Shown here in pieces: positions 1 through 5,634 of a DNA stretch of 11,585 nt (its first letter is position 1; the number at the start of each line of letters is the position of its first letter). The stretch lies in assembly GCA_035302405.1 (NCBI GenBank), contig DATGSR010000059.1:1-11585 (forward strand). The letters are read 5' to 3'. The translations under genes were made by a program, and so were the position numbers. The stretch is from CALKWS01 sp035302405. Lineage in GTDB: Bacteria > Actinomycetota > Actinomycetes > Actinomycetales > Beutenbergiaceae. Below the pieces are notes generated by a model that was not told where the DNA came from, did not search any database, and saw nothing but the letters and a program-made list of their open reading frames with translations.

Positions 1-963
1 GTCGAAGGAGACCACCGTGCCTCCCCCGCTCATCTGTTCCCGGGCCAGGGTGTACTGGGGGTGGGACGTTAACAAGGGGTAACGCACCGAAGCCACCCGC
101 GGGTGATCCTGCAGCCACGTGGCCAGCTCCAGGGCCGCGGCGCTCTGTGCGCGGACCCGCAGTGCGAGGGTTTCCAGACCCTTGACCAGCACCCAGGCGT
201 TGAACGGGCTGAGCGTGGGCCCGGTGTTGCGGATGAAGTCCTGGATCGGCCCGCACACCAGGTCCCGGGGTCCCAGTACCGCTCCGCCCATGACCCGGCC
301 CTGCCCGTCGATGTGTTTGGTCGCCGAGTACACGATGAGATCGGCGCCGAACTCCAGCGGACGCTGCAACACCGGGGTGGCGAACACGTTGTCCACCACC
401 ACCACCGCACCGGCGCGGTGGGCCAGTTCGGACACGGCGGCGATGTCCACGATGTCCATCATCGGGTTGGAGGGAGTCTCGAACAGCACGACATCGGCCG
501 GGGTTGCCAGCGCCTGCTGCCAGTCCTCCATCCGGTGGGCATCGACGTAGTCGGTACGCACGCCCCACTTGCCCAACAGGTCCTCCAGCACCACGAACGT
601 GGAGCCGAATAACGCCTTGCCGGCAACAACCCGCCCGCCCTGGCCGACCAGGGCGGCGAGGGTGGCGAACAGGGCCGACATTCCGGTCGCGGTGGCGTAG
701 CACGCCTCGGCGCCCTCGAGCAGACGCAGGCGTTCCTCGAAGGCAGCCACGGTGGGGTTGGAATACCGGGAGTAGGTGAAGATGTCCAATTCCCCGGCGA
801 AAGCAGCCTCGGCGTCGGCGGCCCGGTCGTAGGCGTAGCCCTGGGTGAGGAACAGCGGTTCTGCGACTTCCCCGTATTCGGTTCGCTGCTGACCGCCGCG
901 CACCCCCAGGGTGGCCGCTCCCGCTCCGGCGGGCAGGGAACATCGGGGTTGGGGATCGCTCAT
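1..963 (-). CDS. metZ: O-succinylhomoserine sulfhydrylase MetZ, C-terminus cut by window edge
   Basis: PLP-dependent Cys/Met-metabolism enzyme, expected to make homocysteine directly from O-succinylhomoserine and sulfide in the cytoplasm. The 321 codons present, read from ATG at 963, show the fold-type I landmarks: YSRYSNP (64-70, phosphate contact from the partner subunit), TGMSA (93-97, phosphate loop), cofactor Asp191 in VDNVFATP, and the Schiff-base Lys216 in YSATKHIDGQGR. The motif IDGQGRVMGG fits MetZ better than cystathionine gamma-synthase or beta-lyase, though the families are close. The usual length is about 400 residues, so roughly 80 are missing past position 1. A GGAGG Shine-Dalgarno (973-969) sits 5 nt before the ATG, and the leader carries a SAM riboswitch, which supports the methionine role. 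The separation from other trans-sulfuration enzymes is inferred from motifs. Confidence 0.9.
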   Translation of the reverse strand, partial: MSDPQPRCSLPAGAGAATLGVRGGQQRTEYGEVAEPLFLTQGYAYDRAADAEAAFAGELDIFTYSRYSNPTVAAFEERLRLLEGAEACYATATGMSALFATLAALVGQGGRVVAGKALFGSTFVVLEDLLGKWGVRTDYVDAHRMEDWQQALATPADVVLFETPSNPMMDIVDIAAVSELAHRAGAVVVVDNVFATPVLQRPLEFGADLIVYSATKHIDGQGRVMGGAVLGPRDLVCGPIQDFIRNTGPTLSPFNAWVLVKGLETLALRVRAQSAAALELATWLQDHPRVASVRYPLLTSHPQYTLAREQMSGGGTVVSFD

Positions 964-971
964 AGTCGCCT

Positions 972-1055
972 CCATCGGTCCTGGCGGTAGCACCTTCCGC
1001 GTCGCGGTGGTTGCTGCAGCGTCCTCGAGCCAGATCTCTCGGCTGCTCTTGATGG
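972..1055 (-). promoter_or_regulatory. SAM-I-class riboswitch aptamer in the metZ leader
   Basis: Read on the minus strand, this segment matches the S-box core in order: P1 CCATC (1055-1051) pairs with GATGG (976-972); AAGAG follows P1; P2 GCAGC (1046-1042) pairs with GCTGC (1020-1016); then AGCAACC; a short P3 CCGC/GCGG; and AAGGTGCTA (996-988). The P2-loop CTGG (1033-1030) can pair with CCAG (984-981), reproducing the family pseudoknot. The usual long P4 is absent, as in compact SAM-I/IV-like variants. The 3' P1 strand shares two Gs with the GGAGG Shine-Dalgarno, so SAM binding would be expected to hide the ribosome site (translational OFF). No terminator hairpin lies between aptamer and start codon. 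Pairings are seen by eye; ligand and mode of control are inferred from the family. Confidence 0.85.
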
Positions 1056-1065
1056 GTCGCTGCTG

Positions 1066-1094
1066 ACGGTACGCAGCGCGCAGCGGCCGACCAA
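1066..1094 (-). promoter_or_regulatory. Putative promoter of metZ
   Basis: On the minus strand TTGGTC (1094-1089) and TACCGT (1071-1066) are separated by 17 nt. The -10 fits TANNNT. Predicted transcription start is near 1059, only a few bases before the riboswitch P1 stem, which is the expected geometry for a SAM-riboswitch leader. Confidence 0.5.
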
Positions 1095-1196
1095 CCGCCG
1101 CTTCCGGGTGTCCCAGGTGCTGAGACGGCTCAGTGCGCCACTGGCAGGAGACGGTGCACGCACCCGTACGGCGCGGGTTGATGGGAGAATATCCGC

Positions 1197-2342
1197 GTGA
1201 GCACACCATCGTCGGGGAGTTCGGGCGCGTCGCCGGTGCACTCCAACTGGTCGGCCGATGTGCTGGGCCCACCATGGCAAGCCAGCACGATCGCACTGCG
1301 TCCAGATGGCGCCGGCGCGCCGGTGGCCACCCTGGTACGCCGCCGGGCGGTCCGCTCAGCGGCGGGCCCTTCGGCGCCCGCGGTGCTGTACCTGCACGGG
1401 TTCGCCGATTACTTCTTCCAGGCCGACCACGGCCGCGCCTGGGCCGAGCGAGGCTTCGACTTCTACGCCTTGGACATGCGTGACCACGGCAGGTCCATCC
1501 GCCCTGGACGGCGGCCGGGATGGGTGCCGGGGATAGAAACGCATGTGGAGGAGGTCAGCGCCGCGCTGCACATCATCCGCACCGACGGCGATGCTCCCGC
1601 GGGTGACGGCAGGCTCGACGGCGAGGGCAGCCCGGGCAGCAGCGAGGTCGCCGACGGCGATGCTCCCGCAGATCACGAGACACCCGGGAGCCCGGCCGAA
1701 CCGACGGGCGGTCCGGCCGGGCGGCCGGTGCTGCTGATGGGGCATTCCACCGGCGGCCTGATCGCCTGCTTGTACGCCGACCGACATCCCCGCGCCGTGG
1801 CCGGCCTGGTACTGAACAGTCCGTGGTTCGACCTGCACCGCCCGAAGCCGGTGCGGACCCTGGCTCGACCGCTGATCCGGACGCTCGGGAACGTCGCACC
1901 GCTGCTGCCGGTGAGCGCGTTGGACGATGGCTACGGCCGGAGTCTGCATTCCTCCACCGGTGGGGACTTCGACTACCGGCTGGACTGGAAACCGTTGGAC
2001 GCCTTCCCCATCCGTGCGGGGTGGCTCGCCTCGGTGCTCGATGCCCAACGACGCGTGCGCCGCGGCCTCGACATCCTCGCCCCGGTACTGATGTGCACCA
2101 GCGACGCCTCGGGCCACCCCACACGTCCCACTGCCGCGCAATTGGCGGGGACCGACGTGGTGCTGGGGGTGGCGGATATGCACCGGGCCGCACCCCGCCT
2201 GGGCGCCGATGTGCAGGTATTGCAAGTATCCGGCGGGCGCCACGACCTCGCGTTGTCGGACGAACCTGCGCGCAACTTCTACACCGAGAACATCCTGGAT
2301 TGGGCCGAACAGAAGGCGGCTCCATCCACGCGACTTCGGTAA
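1197..2342 (+). CDS. Alpha/beta hydrolase, serine aminopeptidase S33/lysophospholipase-like
   Basis: 381 residues from GTG at 1197, with GGGAG (1183-1187) as ribosome site. An oxyanion-loop HG (67-68, LYLHGFADYF), the nucleophile elbow GHSTGG (Ser184), a probable acid Asp320 (GTDVVLG) and His349 (GGRHDLALS) give a complete catalytic triad. No signal peptide or membrane segment is evident, so it is probably cytoplasmic. This family hydrolyses acylglycerols, lysophospholipids or small esters; the substrate here cannot be told. Residues about 130-176, just before the nucleophile strand, form a Gly/Asp/Pro-rich insert with an internal repeat (see the repeat entry), longer than the linker normally found there. 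The gene is divergent from metZ and not obviously co-transcribed with the downstream lsr2-like gene, 211 bp away. Confidence 0.85.
   Translation: MSTPSSGSSGASPVHSNWSADVLGPPWQASTIALRPDGAGAPVATLVRRRAVRSAAGPSAPAVLYLHGFADYFFQADHGRAWAERGFDFYALDMRDHGRSIRPGRRPGWVPGIETHVEEVSAALHIIRTDGDAPAGDGRLDGEGSPGSSEVADGDAPADHETPGSPAEPTGGPAGRPVLLMGHSTGGLIACLYADRHPRAVAGLVLNSPWFDLHRPKPVRTLARPLIRTLGNVAPLLPVSALDDGYGRSLHSSTGGDFDYRLDWKPLDAFPIRAGWLASVLDAQRRVRRGLDILAPVLMCTSDASGHPTRPTAAQLAGTDVVLGVADMHRAAPRLGADVQVLQVSGGRHDLALSDEPARNFYTENILDWAEQKAAPSTRLR
1582..1669 (+). repeat. In-frame 19-bp direct repeat inside the hydrolase linker
   Basis: The 19-mer CCGACGGCGATGCTCCCGC occurs exactly at 1582-1600 and again at 1651-1669. 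The period is 69 nt (23 codons), so both copies are read in the same frame as DGDAPA. The intervening residues are Gly/Ser/Glu-rich. The arrangement suggests linker growth by local duplication. Confidence 0.8.
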
Positions 2343-2491
2343 GCCCGAGGCTCACGGCGATCGATTCTCTGCCGGCCGGCTCTGCGGCATGCTGGCGGGG
2401 TTCGCTCGCGGTGCTCTCGCTGGGCATGGACGCCGGCGCCGTGCTCGACACACTCGCAGATCAGGGGATCGCCGCCGGTGTGCCGCGGGCC

Positions 2492-2497
2492 TATCAT
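2492..2497 (+). promoter_or_regulatory. Possible -10 element of the lsr2-like gene
   Basis: TATCAT fits TANNNT and would place the transcript start near 2504, giving a 50-nt leader to the preferred TTG start at 2554, or 14 nt to ATG 2518. No convincing -35 was found. The rest of 2343-2553 holds no recognisable gene or strong terminator. Confidence 0.25.
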
Positions 2498-2553
2498 GTG
2501 AACCTGGGGGGCCCGTTATGGGGCGTACGGATTCCGATCTGGGACGAGGGACG

Positions 2554-2880
2554 TTGAGTCGTAAAACCATCGTTGAGTTCATCGACGATTTGGATGGCAG
2601 CCACGCGCACTCCACAGTGCGGTTCGGGCTGGAGGGACAGGTCTACGAAATCGACCTGTCGGAGAAGAACCTGACCGCGTTGCAGAACTTCCTGCAGCCC
2701 TACATCGACGCGGCGCGCAAGGTGCGTGACGGCGTGGTGGAACCCGACCTGAAGCGGGTGGAAACCGACGTCGACCCTCGCGCCGTGCGCCAATGGGCCC
2801 GGGCGCGGGGCATCGAGATCCCCTCCCGGGCACGTATCCCCCAGGAGATCATCGACCAGTTCCGGGCCGCGGGTTACTGA
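2554..2880 (+). CDS. lsr2: Lsr2-family nucleoid-associated DNA-binding protein
   Basis: Lsr2 is the actinobacterial H-NS analogue: it dimerises through its N-terminal half and binds AT-rich DNA through a C-terminal minor-groove hook, silencing transferred genes and compacting DNA. From TTG at 2554 the product is 108 residues (family about 112). It begins MSRKTIVEFIDDLDGS and continues FGLEGQVYEIDLSEKN (24-39), both diagnostic of the dimerisation domain, then a helix-turn-helix-like tail with RQWARARG (79-86) and IPSRARIPQEIIDQF (89-103). ATG 2518 is in frame and would add 12 residues not typical of the family; GAGGG lies 3 nt before the TTG. Two oddities: the hook is R92-A93-R94 rather than RGR, and the usual Arg/Gly-rich linker is replaced by an acidic/mixed one (58-75). 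It may be an Lsr2 paralogue rather than the main copy. Its stop overlaps the stop of the convergent gene. Confidence 0.85.
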   Translation: MSRKTIVEFIDDLDGSHAHSTVRFGLEGQVYEIDLSEKNLTALQNFLQPYIDAARKVRDGVVEPDLKRVETDVDPRAVRQWARARGIEIPSRARIPQEIIDQFRAAGY

Positions 2881-3371
2881 GTCGTCCGCGGCGCCACACC
2901 GTCGACGGCACTGCCCGGCAGGTCGGCGGCACTGCGGTAAGGCTCTGCAGCCCACACCGCCGGGCCGCTGCGGACGGCCAGCACGGTGGTGGCACTGATC
3001 CCGAACCGGTAGATATGCCCCTCGGGATGCTCGCCGGCGAAGGCGATGCCCTCCGGGGAATCCTGATGGATCACAAGCCGGGTGAAGCCGAACCGCTCTG
3101 CGGTACGGGCAACGGTGTCTGCCACCTCTCGCCACTGCTCGGGCGGGTAGACATCGGGGAAGTACACGGTGCCCAAGGAGACGGTCTCCGCCTGCGGGCG
3201 GTCCTCGTCGTCGGCTCCCGCTCTGGTGAAGGCCGGGACCGTGGGGGCCGGTTGCCATGGCTGGGGTCCGAACCTGTCCGTGAGCGCCTGGATGATCGCG
3301 GCGCGCAGGTCCACCAGGCGGGCCAGCACCTGCTCCATCGACTGCTGCACGGTCCTCACTATTGCACTCAT
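2874..3371 (-). CDS. Hypothetical protein, third gene of the WXG-hydrolase operon
   Basis: 165 residues from ATG at 3371. The upstream gene stops at 3374 (TAA), leaving 2 nt, so translation is very likely coupled. The N-terminus (1-33) is an amphipathic helix; 34-62 is Pro/acidic and probably disordered; 63-140 looks like an alpha/beta domain with VYFPDVYPPEQW (69-80), a helix to ERFGF (92-96), and strands around LVIHQD and IYRFGISATTVLAV. No signal peptide, lipobox cysteine or membrane segment is visible. It has no cysteine. I do not recognise the family; the core faintly recalls mycobacterial LppA-like proteins, without the lipoprotein signal. Its invariant position behind the hydrolase suggests a partner, chaperone or immunity-like protein (inference). 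The end overlaps the lsr2-like gene tail by 7 nt on the other strand. Confidence 0.75.
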   Translation of the reverse strand: MSAIVRTVQQSMEQVLARLVDLRAAIIQALTDRFGPQPWQPAPTVPAFTRAGADDEDRPQAETVSLGTVYFPDVYPPEQWREVADTVARTAERFGFTRLVIHQDSPEGIAFAGEHPEGHIYRFGISATTVLAVRSGPAVWAAEPYRSAADLPGSAVDGVAPRTTQ

Positions 3372-3373
3372 CC

Positions 3374-4996
3374 TTACCGTGAAGCGGGCGTGGGCACGGG
3401 TGTGCTGAACCAGTCGCCGATGCCGCGGCCGTGATGCTCCACCGCGTGGTCGGGTTGTCCGGCGAGGATCTGAGCGAGGTTGTATTGGCTCGTGGATCCT
3501 TCGGTGAGGTAGGAACTGTGGCCCACCGACTCGGTGTAGGTGGTGCCGTCGATCTCCTCCTCCCGTGCGGACAACCCGGTCACGCCGTCCATGTGGGAGG
3601 GGTCGCGTCCGAACCAACTGGTGTCGGCGATGACGTCCCGGCGGGCCTCGATCATGTAGGCGGAATCCTTGGGCAGATCCAGGTCGCTGACGGTGTCGGT
3701 GCCGATCCCCGGGGAGCCCAGCACCACCGCGGCGTCGGCGCCGGTGTGTTCCTGCAATGCGTATCCGGTGACCGTGGAGCCGTAGGAGTATCCGATCGGC
3801 ACCGTGTGCGCCGGGGCGTCACGGGAGGCGTCCATACCCCGCAGGAACGAGGCCAGATCCTCCCCGCCTGCCTCGGCGGAGGTGGCTGAGAGCACGCTCC
3901 GGCTGGGAAGCAGCAACCCCACGTCCAACTGTGGCGCCTCATACCCCAGCCAACTGATGGTGGCGATGGACTGGACTTTCCCCTGCCGCAGCGACTCGGT
4001 GGCCGCCAACTCCGCCAAGGACGCCATCGAGGAGTCATACCCGGACAAGGAGTCACGCACGTTGGAGGTGAACCCGGGGACGAACACCCCCACCGAGTCG
4101 GCGCTGTCCACATCGCCCACCGCCACGGCCGCTTTGAGTTCATGATCGCCGGTGATGTCCACGGTGAGGAGTTGGCGCCTGCCCCGGTCCAGCACGCTAT
4201 CGATTTGGTCCAGGCCATCGAGCATCTTCTGCACCTTGCCCGCCTGGGTGAAGAAGTACGGGCTTTGCGGGGTCTGCAGTGCCAAGTCGAGCAGCCGGTC
4301 GTACTCGGCGTTGAGTTCCTTGCGGTACTGCGGCAGCAGCGCGCGGTTGGCCTCATCACGGGCCCAGGCGGGGATGCCGTCAAGGTTTCCGATCCACTCC
4401 GGGTTGTTCTCCAGAACGTCCTGCTGGGCAGCAGGATCCAACTCCCGCCACCAGCGGGCCACGTCCTTTTCCGTGCCCCCGGCAGGCGGCGGGTTCACCT
4501 GGGGCGCCTCGGCGTCCGGGCCGGTCAGGCCGAGTGTGGCCGCCGCACTGTGCAACGCATCGGCCAGGGTGGCGTCCGCAGCGGCGGCGGCTTGCAGCAC
4601 CGCACTCAACCGCGCGGCGACCGTCTCAACCGGTGCATCGCCGTCGTCGCCGTGCACCATGCCGGAGGCCAAATCCACGCGGCAGTTGTGCCCGCGGGCG
4701 TAGTCCAAAACGTCCTGCAGATCGGCGAGGACCGTGGTGAGTTCGTCGGCTGCGGAGTCCAACGCCGCGATGACGCCGGAGAGTTCCTCGGTCAGGTCCT
4801 CCAGCGCGCTGCGTAATTCCCGGTGGGCAGCGCCGGCCGCGCCGGCCGCCTGGCCGGTCCATGTAGAGGGTGGTGCAGCCCCGTCGAAGGTGTCCAAGGC
4901 GTTGAGCAATTCCCGACGACGGGCGGTCACCTCATCGGCCACGGCCGCCACCGATGCCGGTTGCCAGGACCGCACCTGGCTCAGGGTCAGGCTCAT
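3374..4996 (-). CDS. WXG-type N-terminal domain plus Abhydrolase_8 (DUF1023) serine hydrolase
   Basis: 540 residues from ATG at 4996. MSLTLSQVRSW is the usual opening of this actinobacterial family. Residues 1-155 are a helical, Ala-rich region with a W46-T47-G48 turn, resembling an ESX/WXG hairpin. A linker (160-175, Pro-rich) leads to RWWRELDPAAQQDVLE and NPEWIGNLDGIPAWAR (198-213), a hallmark of DUF1023 proteins, then the hydrolase core: FVPGFTS (305-311), nucleophile Ser404 in GYSYGS, probable acid Asp454 (EARRDVI) and His493 (VGHSSYL). No Sec signal peptide is present. Substrate unknown; esterase or lipase-like activity is the family expectation. The N-terminal hairpin and the YxxxD protein encoded just upstream make type VII export plausible but unproven. 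A further in-frame start at 5098 would overlap the upstream gene and lacks family support. Confidence 0.88.
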   Translation of the reverse strand: MSLTLSQVRSWQPASVAAVADEVTARRRELLNALDTFDGAAPPSTWTGQAAGAAGAAHRELRSALEDLTEELSGVIAALDSAADELTTVLADLQDVLDYARGHNCRVDLASGMVHGDDGDAPVETVAARLSAVLQAAAAADATLADALHSAAATLGLTGPDAEAPQVNPPPAGGTEKDVARWWRELDPAAQQDVLENNPEWIGNLDGIPAWARDEANRALLPQYRKELNAEYDRLLDLALQTPQSPYFFTQAGKVQKMLDGLDQIDSVLDRGRRQLLTVDITGDHELKAAVAVGDVDSADSVGVFVPGFTSNVRDSLSGYDSSMASLAELAATESLRQGKVQSIATISWLGYEAPQLDVGLLLPSRSVLSATSAEAGGEDLASFLRGMDASRDAPAHTVPIGYSYGSTVTGYALQEHTGADAAVVLGSPGIGTDTVSDLDLPKDSAYMIEARRDVIADTSWFGRDPSHMDGVTGLSAREEEIDGTTYTESVGHSSYLTEGSTSQYNLAQILAGQPDHAVEHHGRGIGDWFSTPVPTPASR

Positions 4997-5042
4997 CGAT
5001 CGCCCCCAGCCGCCGGATGCGCATGCTGGTACGTGCGGAAGG

Positions 5043-5363
5043 TCATTGGAGCAGCGGGGCGGGTAGGTCGCGCGCGAGTCGATGGTGCAACCCGGCACTG
5101 GCGTCGTCGGTCATGCCGTAGTCGCGGGCACTGTCGGTCAGCGCTTGGGAGTAGTCGGCAACCGCGTCCTCCCAGCGGCGTGCGGCCTGAACCCACGCGT
5201 CCGCCAGCGCAACGGCCACCTCAGCGCTGCGGCCGCCCGGTATCGCGGCGGACAACTCGGTGAGGTCGTCCCCCAGGTGGCAGGCCGCCACGATTTGGGC
5301 GGCGTGGTCAGCCTCGGTCGCAGCGGTGCGCACCTGTTCGGCGTCTACCTGCACCTCGGCCAC
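5043..5363 (-). CDS. Small helical ESX/EspC-like protein with YxxxD motif
   Basis: 106 residues from GTG at 5363, chosen because AGGAGG (5375-5370) lies 6 nt upstream; an in-frame ATG at 5393 lacks such a site. The predicted fold is two long helices: 5-40 and 46-85, joined by PGGRS (42-46). Trp57 sits early in helix 2 in AWVQA (no following Gly, so not a strict WXG). Helix 2 ends with Y82-G-M-T-D86, which matches the YxxxD/E type VII secretion motif. This layout resembles EspC/WXG100-type substrates of mycobacterial ESX systems. The next gene starts 46 nt downstream and encodes a hydrolase with a WXG-like domain, so the two products may form a helical-bundle pair. Family placement is by pattern, not by search. 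One Cys28 is present. Confidence 0.78.
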   Translation of the reverse strand: MAEVQVDAEQVRTAATEADHAAQIVAACHLGDDLTELSAAIPGGRSAEVAVALADAWVQAARRWEDAVADYSQALTDSARDYGMTDDASAGLHHRLARDLPAPLLQ

Positions 5364-5369
5364 TGCTGA

Positions 5370-5375
5370 CCTCCT
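5370..5375 (-). promoter_or_regulatory. Strong Shine-Dalgarno fixing the GTG start at 5363
   Basis: AGGAGG on the minus strand, 6 nt before GTG. It is the best ribosome site of the operon and excludes the longer ATG reading from 5393. Confidence 0.7.
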
Positions 5376-5424
5376 CCCCCTGAGGCCGTTCATGCTTCAG
5401 ATCAGCGCCGGCATGTGGGCTTGA

Positions 5425-5464
5425 AGGTGATCCTGGGCAGCGGGGGTCTGCCCAGGATCAACCT
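5425..5464. promoter_or_regulatory. Long perfect inverted repeat upstream of the WXG-hydrolase operon
   Basis: The arm TGATCCTGGGCAG (5428-5440) is the exact reverse complement of CTGCCCAGGATCA (5448-5460), with a 7-nt loop CGGGGGT. Three more pairs (AGG 5425-5427 with CCT 5462-5464) follow after one bulged A. It lies 60-100 nt upstream of GTG 5363 and has no T-run. A weak -10 TACTGT (5477-5472, -) would place this hairpin at the very 5' end of the operon mRNA. It could be a leader structure or a protein operator; both are inference. Confidence 0.7.
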
Positions 5465-5500
5465 GTGCAAGACAGTAGGACAGGACCCGCTGGAAGGGGT

Positions 5501-5518
5501 ATGGGCAGTTCTACCCAT
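5501..5518. promoter_or_regulatory. Operator-like dyad ATGGGnAGnnCTnCCCAT
   Basis: 14 of 18 positions are symmetric about the centre (between 5509 and 5510). It lies upstream of the weak -10 at 5477-5472 of the minus-strand operon, in the divergent region with the phosphodiesterase gene. Compatible with a dimeric regulator site; no regulator is identified. Confidence 0.4.
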
Positions 5519-5622
5519 CACCTGATTCGCTGCTGCATAGGCGCGCCTCCTGGCCCTCCTGGCGGTGACCATGTGCCTGTCATCTGGCTACGACCGCTCC
5601 TGCACTGCGGTGCACGAGCCGC

Positions 5623-5628
5623 TAGATT
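5623..5628 (+). promoter_or_regulatory. -10 element for a likely leaderless transcript
   Basis: TAGATT fits TANNNT and ends 6 nt before GTG 5635, so the expected transcript start is the G of the start codon. No Shine-Dalgarno precedes that GTG. A dyad TGCAC-TGCG-GTGCA (5601-5614) covers the -35 position. Confidence 0.6.
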
Positions 5629-5634
5629 GGAACT

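Noticed and set aside
103..612. Plus-strand open frame in the metZ region
   Set aside because: Antisense to a continuous PLP-enzyme frame with the SATKH lysine and other cofactor residues.
1356..2243. 295-codon open frame on the minus strand within the hydrolase gene
   Set aside because: The plus-strand product has a complete hydrolase triad; the minus frame has no recognisable motif and is a high-GC shadow.
1823..2557. 244-codon plus-strand frame overlapping the hydrolase end and the Lsr2 start
   Set aside because: Most of it is an out-of-frame shadow of the hydrolase. Only the last 20-43 codons are mentioned, as a possible leader ORF.
2494..3258. 254-codon minus-strand frame across the Lsr2-like gene and the hypothetical gene
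   Set aside because: It runs antisense to a clear Lsr2 domain and out of frame with the coupled operon gene.
4142..4816. 224-codon plus-strand frame antisense to the WXG-domain hydrolase
   Set aside because: The opposite strand carries DUF1023 signature motifs; this frame shows none.
5425..5464. Intrinsic terminator
   Set aside because: It lies between two divergent gene starts and has no T-run on either strand, so it is listed as a regulatory hairpin instead.
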